From Prototheca cutis (lineage: Eukaryota; Chlorophyta; Trebouxiophyceae; Chlorellales; Chlorellaceae): a DNA stretch of 64,000 nucleotides. Each line of letters starts with the position of its first letter. The first letter of the stretch is position 1. The DNA lies in NCBI GenBank assembly GCA_002897115.2, contig BCIH01000006.1:1188848-1252847 (forward strand), written 5' to 3'. The translations under genes were made by a program, and so were the position numbers. The notes below the pieces were generated by a model. It worked only from the letters and a program-made list of their open reading frames with translations. It was not told the DNA's origin and ran no database searches. Below are positions 1-11,229 of this stretch, piece by piece.

Positions 1-1135
1 AAAGCCCTCGGGACTGGCTGTCACGCCACTGCGGTCGCCACGGGCCCCGAAACTAGATCGACACCAGCAAAANGAAATGGCTTTAAAGTATTTCAAAAAA
101 TTGCAGTAATGACAGGGCAGGATCGCAGCTGGAGGTGTTCTTTTCACCGCCGAGGTCAGCCGTTTGTATGCCAATAATCGTGTTCTGCACGCCGAGATTG
201 TTGACGTCGNGCACGTGAGCGCGTCACGACTCGGCTTCATGTAGAGCAGGAGGCACGCTGCTCCAAGAACTGTCAAGTGAGGACTCTCTCGATATTGTTN
301 AATGTCGCTAATTCTGTGTGTAGATTCGCGATGACTGCGTCCCCCTTGCTGGCGAACCGTACGTCGCTGCAGGTCCGTGTCCCTTGTGCCACGTGGGATG
401 CCACTGAGAGTACGGAATCCGGAACAATTGCGCATGCAATTGGCATTTGCTGCTGCTTAGAGCTCGTACACCGGAATTGGACGTGTGACTGCCGTTATTC
501 TCAGAGCCCGGGGATTGTTCCATGGACCGGGATGGAGCTTGGGTGACCAGGGCTGGCGTGGAGCGAGCCACTCGGTGGTGCGTGGCCTCGCCTTCCAGGC
601 GGAGCATGCGATGGGCACGGACACCGGCTTGGAAGCTTTATCGCATTTCAAATGAATATTACCGATTTTCCCTGACCAGGTCACTGGTTTCCCAGCCGGT
701 AGAATGTGCGCCTGTTGGGCAGATGCGCATGCCGCCGTGCAGGCCCAACGGCCATTGGAAAGGCAAATCGAGCGTTTTCTGATGAATTCAGATCGCCAGC
801 TGGGGCAAGAAGCCGTCCAATAGCAGAAGTCGGGGACTGCCGAGATCCTGCGGGCTGTACCGGGGACCCACATGGGTGATCATTCCCACAAGTTTCCGCT
901 CCCCCACTTTTTGGAAATCCATCCGAAGCCGCACCCAGCTTCAGGCGCGTGAGGCAGCTTCTTGCTGGGATTACGCACAATGCGGCTTCCTGCGGTTCAG
1001 TCGTCGCATCATTATCGCAACCAGTCTCTGGTTCGACGACCTGGACCATCGCCAGAGTGTGGAACCGTGGCTCGCCTCAGGCTGAGGTGGAGCCTGGAGT
1101 GAGCACCCACCGCGGCTAGCGCACTCTTGTGCGCC
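1..1135. other. No gene recognised; upstream of the five-TM gene
   Basis: Only short, mutually overlapping open frames occur here and none resembles a protein family. Several ambiguous bases are present. The stretch probably holds the promoter and 5' leader of the gene that starts near 1136, and perhaps the end of a neighbour outside the window. I see no RNA gene. Confidence 0.4.
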
Positions 1136-4057
1136 ATGGTCACCACCAATGCCACCAACATCATAAACAATGTAACGGTGTACATCCCAGAGTGCTCGGC
1201 GCACGTTTCTCTGAGCGACATCTCGTATGCGGACGCCCAGGACTTTCAGCCTACCCAGGGGTCGTACTACGCGGTGCGGGAGAAGGGGCCCCGGGGTGGG
1301 CGTCCGACGGGGTTGCGATCTTGCCAGATGTGATGGGCCATGTCAGCTGGTCATCTGTCAAAGAAACCGCTCCCGTACAGGGCCTGATCGTGCCTGACTT
1401 GCTCCCGGGACTGATCCTGGGTGGTCTGGCGCTGCTAGCCTTTTTCTTCTCCCTGGCATGGGTAGGATGTGGACGGAGGGGGCCCAGGTGGTCGTGATGA
1501 GTCTTTCAGGGGAGTGAACTCTCTCTCTCTCCCCCTTGGGTCCATGGTAGAAACACCCTCCATTCGTCCCTGACACGGCACGTGCAGATCATCGTACAGG
1601 CATGCCAGCTGCGCAAGGCGCACAAGGCCGGCAAGCCCGCGGCCAATGGCTGGGACACGGATGAACAGGTGGTGGGAGGCACCGCGATGGCTCCGCCGGC
1701 CCCCGACGGCAAGCACATGCCACGCCATGCGATGATCGTGCTTGTCCTGCTGGTCCTGCTGGGCCTCGGGACTGTGGGCTGCGCCGCATGGGGCATGGCC
1801 ACGAGCATCATGGAAACCGAGACCCAGATCCCCGGATTTTGGGATGCGGTGGAAGACACACGGAATCGCGCGGCGGGCATCCAGAGCGACCTGGTGGCGC
1901 TGAACTCCAGCCTCCCGATTGTGTCTTCTGGACTCACCATTGTCGTCGATCATGCCTCTGGCGGTGCGTGCATGGTTTTGCGTTCGTTTGAACTGTGGGC
2001 ACACGCGCGTGCATGCATGTGTGGCGGCGGGTGGGGGGGGATTGAGAGGGGGGTTGAGCAACGGTCCCCAGGACGGCACGGCGAACCGAGCCCCACCCCA
2101 CCCCTTCACCCCCTTGCAATGCAGTGGTGAGCCTGCTGGCGAGCGAGGTCGGCAGCGTCAATTTCACTGCGTCGGAGCTAGAGCAGGCGGTGCAGCCGGT
2201 CCTGGACGCCGTGAGCTCGGTGCTCAAGGCCCTGAGCTCCGTCACCGGTTTTGTGCAGCATGAGGTCCTGGACCGTATCACGAGCATCGTCAACACGGCC
2301 TACAACGCGACCCAAGACGTGCAGGACACCTGGCGCTATGTCGTCATTGCCGTCATCTTTGGCATCACCATCGTGATTGCCGCGGTGCTGCTTGGGTTCC
2401 TGATCCGCATGGGCTGGCCAAAGACCGCGGCGGGCTTCATGGCACTCTTCTGGCTCGATGTCGCCATCCTCATGCTCGTTGGCGTCGGTGAGCTCGAAAG
2501 AATGAACAACAAGGATCGTGTTGGGTTTGTGTGTGTCTGTGCTTCTGTGTACTCAACGCAAACCCCAGTCCATGGTGCCAGGGAGCAGCGCCTGCAACGT
2601 CGGCCACCCACATCACATCGTCCGGCCCACACCCCACCACACACAGCGCTGCTCAAGGGAATCATAGAGCTGAGTGAGGATGCCTGCATGTACTCGGAGA
2701 CATACGTGGAGAACCGGATCAACTCGTCCCTGGCNCACAGCCAAGCGGCGGTGGTATGCCAGATGCGGGGGGATGAGGCCTGCCGCGCGTGTGTGGGGGG
2801 TTTCAGATGCACCCCGACTCTGTGCCTTGCATGCGGCGCCACAGCCCGTAGAAAGAAACCATAAATAGCCCTCCGCACCCAACCCTGCCGCGTGCAGTTC
2901 AACCGTGCCTGGTACTACTACATCCAAAACGGGTCGATCGACGAGCCATACGTAAACTACCTCGTTGGTGCCCCCGTCGACGAGATCCTGCAATTCCTGC
3001 AGGTCCGCCAGAGTTGTTTGCTGGGAGGAAGATGGGGGCGCTGCTGATGCACATGCTGCTTGATCATGCTGCTGGCCCTCAGGGTGCACTCATTTCTTGC
3101 CTTCACGCCCCCCTTTCTTGATCGTGATCACACAAAATTAGGAACCTACGGTGAATGAAACACTGGAGACACTGGGTGGCGTGAGTGTGTCGAGCTTCAC
3201 GACGCAGCTGGGCTTGTCCCAGGAAGAAGCCAGCGAGGTGGATCTGGCCCTGCAGCAGGCACCTGTCGTCGTCAGCAACAGTGCGTTTTGTCACTGGTTT
3301 GGTGTTGGTCATGACAATGTGGAGGGAGCGACAGAATGGTCAGCATTGTATTTTGAACAGGTTTTTTTGTGTGCAGATGGAGATGGGATTGTGAATGAGC
3401 GGCGATGGCATCGTTCGTGCGGCCTGACACTACTCCTTTACCAGAACCCCCCTTGTCGAGGGTGGCATGTATAAAAGATAGCAATCCCTGCCCCCCGCAC
3501 GCCACACACACCGCCCTGCAGTGACGTCGCTGATTGCACAGCTGGCGCGTAGCAACCTGCAACCCATCTATATCAGCTTAAAGTCCCTGGTGTGTTGCGA
3601 CTTGACAAACAACGCGAATGACATCTTTGTGCCGTGGACGGTGACATCCGCGGTGGGCTTTGCATTCGCCCTCCTGGCCACCGCGCGCGTGGTCTCGCAC
3701 ACGGTGGTACTGGCCCGGCGGCAGCAGCGCGAGGCTCTGGCCGCGCAGGGCGCATTCATTACCACCGCTGCACCGCAGTACCGCCCCGATGAGCAAGGGT
3801 ACCGCCCCTCTGACGCGCCCGACCCACCTCTGTACCAGGCCGGTGCGCCGNCGCCCTTTCGTTCCGCCGATGCACAGCAACCGTACCAGCCCTCTGACGA
3901 TCCAAGCATAGGCGTGGGGTACCCTAGCACGACTGCAGAGGGTGCGACGCAGCCCTCAGCGCCCTCGTGGCAGGGCTGGCAGGGCGGGGAGCAGGCACCA
4001 CTCATGACGGCTCCACCCCGAGTGAATGGCGGGTACGANGGCCGCTACAACAGCTAA
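1136..4057 (+). CDS. Five-pass transmembrane protein of tweety/prominin-like topology
   Basis: Eight-exon model: 1136-1273, 1381-1461, 1588-1963, 2125-2487, 2647-2753, 2898-3002, 3142-3280, 3522-4057. All phases agree and give 614 residues. The start ATG sits in a good context (gccATGG). The N-terminus carries N-glycosylation sites (NAT, NVT) and a Cys. Hydrophobic segments follow in a 1-2, long loop, 3-4, long loop, 5 pattern: GLILGGLALLAFFFSLAW, MIVLVLLVLLGLGTVGC, YVVIAVIFGITIVIAAVLL, AAGFMALFWLDVAILML, and a last one near TSAVGFAFALLATARVV. The large loops hold NFT, NAT and NSS sequons, so they should lie outside the cell. The cytosolic tail is Pro/Tyr-rich with repeated YRPxD/YQPSDD motifs. 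The layout resembles tweety anion-channel and prominin families and an uncharacterised plant family. Function is not assigned; upstream exons are possible. Confidence 0.75.
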
Positions 4058-5053
4058 GGGGCAGCGCCGCGCAGCGCGCCCTGCAGCAGGCCCACCATCA
4101 ATTCTGAGCTGAGTTTTTGGAGGCCAGACAGGAACCATGGCCACCATCAAAACTTGTACCCCATTCTACACAGTGTGGCCTACAATGTACTGGTCCCGCC
4201 ATTGTATTTGATTCCTCCCTCTCTGCAATTGTAAGAAACCTTGCTGCCCAATTTTTGCCATGGCTTGCCTGCAGGCAGGTGCGATGCTGCAGATATTATG
4301 TTTGNCTGCAGGCAGGGCCTGGCCAACCCAAAATATCCCCTGGGGTCCATCGTGGGCTGACCAGGCATGACAGCATGCCCTTTACTACAAACCACCCCTC
4401 CTGTGCTGCAATCCGNCTGCAATTCTGGCCTAAAACCCCACTGTCACCGTGCTNGTGCCCAAGGGATGCTTGCGCCCATATNGANCGTTGGAAGAGAAGC
4501 AGCAGGACTCGGAATGAATTGGTCAACGCCACGAGCACCGGGCAGTCCTGCGACTGCAGGCGCGGGCAATTCAAGGCCAAAAGGNAGTACAGAAAAGGGC
4601 GTACAGCTCTACAACCAAGAGGGTTGGAGAGCGACAAAAAAATGAGATTGATCCGGGTCACAGGTGCGGTTGCAGATGTGGCATGCTTGCATGTGCAANT
4701 CCTGACATGGGAGGCTCCAAACCNGGTCNACGCGGGGTTGACTGGACAGCACAACTGCCGGTCATGGGGGCATGTGTCACCCCTCTGGTGACCCCCCCTG
4801 GAGATATCGCCAGCCACCCCGGCCCGAGGCGTTCGAGAAGCTGCAATCAAGCTGCGACCCTCAAGGTTCGCCGCCGTCGACCGCGCTCATCCACCGGTCG
4901 TCACCCCATTGGCGGAACAATTGCGTCAGCGGCCGCCGCATTTGCGGAAACCCTGGCGCGGCTGCCCCATCNGCGGACGGGGCATCTCATCGTCATGCCG
5001 CCNGACCAGCGCAACCAAGCAAGCAATGAGGGACGCGCCACCGGGACTGGGGC
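4058..5053. other. Intergenic, convergent gene ends
   Basis: Lies between the 3' ends of the plus-strand membrane protein and the minus-strand PP2C, so it should hold both 3' UTRs. It contains many ambiguous bases and no convincing exon. Short open frames here lack family resemblance. Confidence 0.4.
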
Positions 5054-7612
5054 TCACTGGAAGGGCGACGGCGGCGGCGGCGGGGAGCTGCCCGGCACCG
5101 GCGTCGGACTCGGGGCGGTGACGGCNCCCGAACTGAACGGGCTCTCCAGCGGCACCCCTGCCAGCCGGAAACTGGCCTGCGGTGCTCCGAGCGGGACGCC
5201 CCGCGACTGGGCCGTGCCACCACCGGATGACTGCGCCTGTGNGCNGCCGCTGAGGCTGCGTGACGTCGCACCACGGAAACTGACGTGTGCCACGGCTGCA
5301 GCGCTCGAGGCCAGAGGTGCGGCCTCGCTGTCGTCGGGCTCTTGCTGCTGCGCAGCCAGGTCGACGGCAAAAGGGCTGCCGGCCAGCACCGTGCCGGTGA
5401 TCGTTCGCGACTCGCCCAGCGGCGCAGGCTCGCCGGCTGCCGCGCCGCCCATGGACGGCGAACAGCTCGTTGTCCTGTTGTCAAAGGGCGAGGCCGGCGC
5501 GGGGCCACGCAGCGCCGCTGGNCGAGACGCGAACGGCCCTCCATTGCCGCCGGCAGTTGACCAGGTAGCACCTGGCCCTGCGTCGCTGGCAAACGGCCCT
5601 GCGGCGGACGGGCCAAACGGCCCTGNNGCGGACNNGCCAAAGGGGCCTGCGGCCGCGTCGAATGGCCCTGGCACCCCCGGCGACGACGATGCCACAGCAG
5701 CTGCGCCTGCATGTGCAGGCCCAGGAACACTAGCAGTAGCAGGGGGATCTTGGACGTCTCGTGGCGCCTGGCGCTGCTGCTGGTGTGGCAGTTGGTGAGA
5801 GGTGGTGCTCCTGCTGCTGCTCGACTCTTCGGTCGACCCGGCACTGGGCTCCGCGATGCCCCCAAGCACCGTCTGCCGGTCCTGCAGGCGGGTCGTCGTT
5901 CGAAAGCAGGTGAAGTTTCTGGGTCAGGCAGCGTGGCACGTGTGTGAGGAGCCACCGACGAGTCACAACAGCCCTCCAAACAAAAAAAGGAATAAATTGC
6001 ATGAAAAACAACATACCCGTGGTGCGGCGGCTTCTGCGGCGGCCTCGTCAGGTGTGGGGGGGGAGAGATCTACCACGACCACGGTGACATTGTCACGCGA
6101 CCCGCGATCGACGGCAGCCCGTGTGAGCACCGTCGCGGCGACGCGGGCTGCCGATTGACGCGTCGAACCCCGCGCCCGCGCACGGTGGAGACATTTTTTC
6201 GCGAGCGTGCACGCCTCTTGGTTGCTCATCACGTCCCACAGGCCATCGCTGGCCAGGACGAGGAGCTCGTCGGCGGCGTTGCGCGCGACGATGGTGACCT
6301 CGGGCTCGGAGATGACGTAGGGCCGGAGGGAGTGGTCGCCGATCGCACGCGACACCGCCAGCAGACCCATCACGCGCACGCCGTTCCAAAACAGGACTTG
6401 CCCACCCGCCGCTTCGACGCGCGCCGTCTCGTCCTCCCGTGCGGCCTTGTGGTCGTCCGTCAAAGGCAGCGCCAGGCCCGCGCGGCACAGCACTGCGCGG
6501 GAGTCGCCGGCGTTGGCCACGTACAGCATGCTGCTCCCGACCAGCACCACAACAGCCGTCGTTCCAACCAGCGCGAGCTGCTCGTACCCTCCCGCCCGAC
6601 CAAACTCGTCGTCCGTCAAGTGAAACGCCCGGGTCAGGNCCTCCTCCACCGCCTCGCGCCCTGCACCCTGCGCCGCCGACGGCCCAGGCCCAGCAGCGGC
6701 TGCCCAGCCCGTCGACTGCTGTGCCGCTGCTGTTCCGGTGGTGGTTGCGTCGATGCCGCCAACAGCACCATCGTCACATCTTACGCCGTCGTCGCGACTG
6801 CTCCGTGCACCCTGCATCGCCGCTGCCGAGACATCACACGTGCCAGAAGACTCGGNCATGGCCCCGCCGTGGCTCGACTCGGGCGGCTGCGCTGCACCGC
6901 ACCGTTCCCTCCCCCCCGTACCAGGCTCCGCCCGTGGATCGCGCCAGCCGGCACCCGGAACGGTTTGGAACACGTCGCGCACACGCGCGTGCAGGATGCG
7001 GGAGCAGTGCAGCGCCGCATCCGCGCCACCATGCCCATCGAAAACACCGAAAAAGTGGAGCACCTCGCGGTTCACAGTGTGCCCGTCGGGGGCCCCATGG
7101 CCGCTGCCGCCCAGGCAGGTCGTCGTCGACGTCGAACCCTGCGAGGCGGTCGAGGCCNTGCTCCGCTCTCCACTGCCTGNAGCACCCGTACTCGTGCTCG
7201 GGACCTGTGCAGGGACCGTGGTACCGGAAGACGACGTGCCGGCGCCGCTGGGGCCCGACTGCGAGGCGCTCCCNCTGCCCCAGCTGGACANTGGTGGCGT
7301 GCTTGCCGCCTCGCGAGCAGTGCGGAGGAGAAGGGGGGCAACACGCGGCGGCAGCACCTCCTCACGCCCTTCCCGCCCGACCAGTACCGACAGCAAGTTG
7401 GGCACGACGACGCAGGCGTCCTCCATTTTGGACCGCCGGCCGATCACTGCCTTGCTGCCAAAGGGAGGGCACACGCNATTCAGCTCGAGCACCGCGTCCT
7501 CGGGGCGCGCGCATACTGAAGACGACCCCGCCCCAGCCAGTGNGGTGGCGGCCTCACCAGAGGGGCCCGCGCGCGAACTCGCGCTCGCATTCGAGTCGGT
7601 GCGNGCGGGCAT
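5054..7612 (-). CDS. PP2C-type Ser/Thr protein phosphatase, clade-A-like
   Basis: Metal-dependent phosphatase that dephosphorylates Ser/Thr residues. Two exons, 7612-6017 and 5881-5054, join in phase 0 (donor CACGG|GTATGT, acceptor CTGCAG|GA) to give about 807 residues. All PP2C motifs are present in order: GRRSKMEDAC, FFGVFDGHGGADA, GTTAVVVLV, LYVANAGDSRAVLC, LTDDHKAAREDETARVEAAG, FWNGVRVMGLLAVSRAIGD, LLVLASDGLWDVMSNQEA and DNVTVVVVDLS. The recognition loop and flanks resemble plant ABI1/HAB1 (clade A) more than other plant PP2C groups. A Ser/Gly/Ala-rich insert separates the MED and DGHGG motifs and a second one precedes the LTDDH region. After the catalytic domain comes a 275-residue disordered tail with GPFG/GPFA repeats. 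The frame is open upstream of 7612, so the start is the first plausible in-frame ATG rather than a proven one. Confidence 0.88.
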
Positions 7613-9994
7613 GGGNTCCGCTACCGGGTCCGGATCATCCTCTGCAAGCCACACATAGAGGGGTTTGCGTGTCTTTTCTTGCTGACTATTTATGCATAGG
7701 TGGGGAGCTCTGCAGGACATGGCTCGAACCAGGGCCCGGCCAGGGCCCGGCCAACAGCATCGGGGCAGCATCGGAGACCCTTCTCGTCCGTGTGCAAGGA
7801 CCCAAGTGCCAGGTCTGCGGCATGACATGGGCAGGCTCCAGCCCCGCTGCAACTGTTCCCCGGCAGCATGCTAACCCAGGGAGCATGCACGGCCCCACTT
7901 CAGCATGTTCACGGCCAGACAAACCCCACATCCCATACTCACCAAAGCCCATAGAATTTTGCCGTTTGAACGGCTGCCCCTCCTCCAGGGGACCCTTCAC
8001 GGGGGAGACAGACCGAAGACGCCTGCTGTTTCGCAGGGGAGGCAGCGTGCCACGGGTATGGGACGGCACGCCCCTGGGATCTTCGGACAGCCGCTCCACT
8101 GCCGCTCCACCCGCGAATGCCAACGGGCTTGAATGCCGATCAGCCCTTAATCTGCATATAAATAAGCGGCCGGGATGGGAGTCAGAACCACGCTATCCTG
8201 GCACACCCCCCACCCATCCCCTGCCTCGAAGTTGGCCTCAGGACACTGCAGGGTCCACTCCAGTGGAATCANTGCAGCCAAAAAATGCGTTACTGACAAA
8301 ACTGTCTTGCACCAAGTAACTGCTGCTCGTTCCGGAGCAGCGGCTCTTGCTCTCACCCGGCAAAGGGAAAGATGCAGCAGCAGCGGGCTGGGGACAGAGC
8401 TTCACAGTCCAGCGCATGGTTCAACCTCCACCTCTCATGGGCCATGAAGCGTTCAGAAACATCGAAGCCTGTTTGGCAAGCTCTCAATCGAAGCCGTGGA
8501 ACCCCCCTGGCCCGTCTCTTGGCAACATCTGGTGATGCACCGGGACGACGAGAATTGACCCTGGCAACCTTCGCAGACGAGTTTCGCTGTTCGGAGGTTC
8601 TGTTCTCAACGGTCCTGGCTTCTCACACCAACGCTGGTTCCACCATCGGGTTTTATATCTTTGATGATGGGTTTGTCCGGGTGACCTTCTTCCGGAGCAG
8701 TCTTTTTGGAGGCCTGACCAGCTGTTTTGGCCCCTGCTCAGCTTCACAGGCCCATCTCCGACTGATCCAGCCGCCCTTGGTTGACCAGCGGGCCTCTGTT
8801 TCCCCCGAGGTTTCAGATGATGGCAAGAATGAATATTCCACGGCGAGGTACAGGAACAGGGGGTTGCAGCGGTAGGCCCAGGGGCAGGGGTCCGCTGGGG
8901 TTGGAAGCATCTTCATGGCCAGCGCCAGTGGAGGGCTTCAGCCTGTCTGTGCACGTGCGTAACGCAGCGCTGAGGGGTGTGCATAGCGACATGGTTTCAG
9001 GCATGGGGGGCGCGGGCAGGAGGTGCCCACCCGCCCGCCGCCACCGGCAGGTGAGGCGGGCGCACTCCACGCGGAAAGCCGGCACATCTAGAAAAACGGA
9101 AAGCACGACCGCCCGAAAATCGGAGTGGCGTGCATCGCCGGGGCTCCTATCGTCACGTGCGGCGGGCACGTGGACAGTCAAGGTGGCGGGCTTCTCAGTG
9201 TGCGCGCCACACGCAGACCAGATGGGGCGACGGGGAAATGGCCGTCGCCCCCCGGGGGGGCCCATCTGAGCCGGCTAGGAATAAAAAACAAGCTGAGTCC
9301 GGGGGTCTCGTACGGCGACGGGCCGCCGCGATGCAAGCAGCAAGCCAGCGAGGCGCTGAGCTGCAAACCAGAGACGTCTGGGTGTGCGAGCGAGAGACGA
9401 GCTGTCGTGCGAGCGCGCTCTGGGGCGCGCTGGCACCCGTCGCGTGCCCGGGCTCATGCCGACACGCGTGGCAGGGAGGCCGCCACCGGATGCGCATGCG
9501 GCGCTCGAAAGGGGCAGACAAGGAGGGTCATCAACGCAGAGCAAGAATGGAGTGCGAACAGTGCATACCCATCGCGCATTCGCGACGGGGGCAGTATGTG
9601 CTGATGGGGGTCTAGCAAGCATGGGACATCTCGCAAATGCAAGGGGCAAAGCAGGGAGGAAGGGGGACTGAATTGAAAAGGTAGTTGTCGTCTCTACGGG
9701 GCGGGTTGAGGGCCGCGGGGAAAGGGCGGGGCCCGGGGGACCAGCACGTGGCGGCCCCAGCGCGGCGGTCCCCCGCGGCTGGCGCCGCCCCGCCTGTCCC
9801 CAAAGGAATCCGGCGTCGGGCATCAGCTGCTGCATCGCAGCGCACACGCCCCCGGCGAGTTACGTCCGCTCGACGTCCGGCGGGATGGACACAACTGCAG
9901 CGGGAGGCATGAGGGCGGGGCACAGGTGACGCCCAGCTCCCTGATACAAGATGAACCTTTTTGGGTCCTGACGAGAACAGCAACCCCCTGTCCC
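7613..9994. other. Unassigned 2.4 kb
   Basis: Holds the 5' region of the PP2C gene and the 3' flank of the low-complexity protein gene. A minus-strand open frame at 8813-9265 (VVLSVFLDVPAFRVEC region) and others at 9275-9847 could be exons of an unrecognised gene, but I cannot join or identify them. Confidence 0.3.
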
Positions 9995-11196
9995 TCAATG
10001 TTCCCCCTTTCCAACCCCGGGACCAAGACACAGTGTTTGAGGCCTCATGCCACGCGGCTCCGGGGCCTCCCCAAACACACACGCACTCGGTGCCATGGCC
10101 GCGGCGGCAGTGAGGGCTGCGGGGTCACCGGCGGCCAATGCTGAAGCGCTGGGCAGCAGCATGTCCATCCCCGGTGGGAAATCGGCAAACTGCGAGGGCA
10201 GGCCCGTCCCCAGACCGCCCGCCGACTTGGGCCGCTGCGGGCCCTCCGCCCCCGGCGGCGGCTGTGGTTGCTGCGGCGGCGGCGGGGCGTGCGCCAGCAC
10301 CGCCTCGCCGCTTGGGGTACGGCCCATCAGCACGGGGCCATTGGCCTCGCTGCTCATGCTCATCGCCCTTGGAGCCTGGATTCAATTGTGTGTTTGTGTA
10401 CTCAGGGGGCAGCGTACGCATATGTATATTGCGCGTGCATGACATGGCCGAGCAGCGGGGCGTGGTCCGTGTGGACTCTGCCATGCCAAAACTGGCGCCG
10501 CATCCCCCCCTCCCCCCAAAAATAGAAACATCCTCCAATTCCACACACTTCCAAACACCCCCATATTCCGCACACAGACGCACCGGCGGGGCGTGCATGG
10601 AGCTCATGGTCCGCTCCAGGGCGACGGCCTGCTGCGCGGCCAGCGCCGCATCGCCGGCGGCCCGGGCCTCGAGGTCCGTGTAACTCTGTGCGGTGGGCAC
10701 GGCGGCTTGGAGTGCCGGTGGTGGCATGCCCCCCGCCGCTGGCAGCGTCGCCAGCATGCCCGCGACGACCGCGCCGGTGGCGGGGCCCAGCATGCCCTGT
10801 TGCGGTGCCATCCCCGGCGCCGGAGGCTGTGCCATCAGCATCGCCTGCTGCTGCTGCTGCTGCACGGCAGCAGCAGCTGCCGCCGCGGCCGCTGCCTGAA
10901 GCTGCGCAGCAGCTGCCGCCGCGGCCACGCCGGACGGCGCGCTGCCGCTGCCGGACGACGGTTGGACAAACGATGCGGGCGCGGGCGCGCCGTTGGACAG
11001 GCTCGGCACACGCGATGCGACCTGCTCCAGGGGGGCCCCCCCACTCATGGTTGCGCCATAGGCGATGTTCGACATCGCGACCTGGCCGGCATACTGCAGC
11101 TGTTGCTGTTGCTGCTGCTGGGCGACTGCTGCCGCTACCGTTGCGGCAGCGTACTGCTGCGCTGCGACCGCGGCGGCCATCTGCTGCTGTTCTTGC

Positions 11197-11229
<33 letters not shown>

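Noticed and set aside
1274..1380. Frameshift error between the first two exons of the five-TM protein
   Set aside because: A 107-base GT-AG intron (donor GCG|GTGCGG, acceptor GTACAG|GGC) explains the frame change with matching phase.
4683..5798. Long plus-strand open frame opposite the PP2C tail
   Set aside because: It is the antisense shadow of the GC-rich, stop-poor PP2C last exon, which joins to the catalytic exon in the correct phase.
6155..8319. Plus-strand open frames of 454 and 626 codons
   Set aside because: They are antisense to the PP2C catalytic domain and have Arg/Pro/Cys-rich, family-free translations typical of GC-rich shadows.
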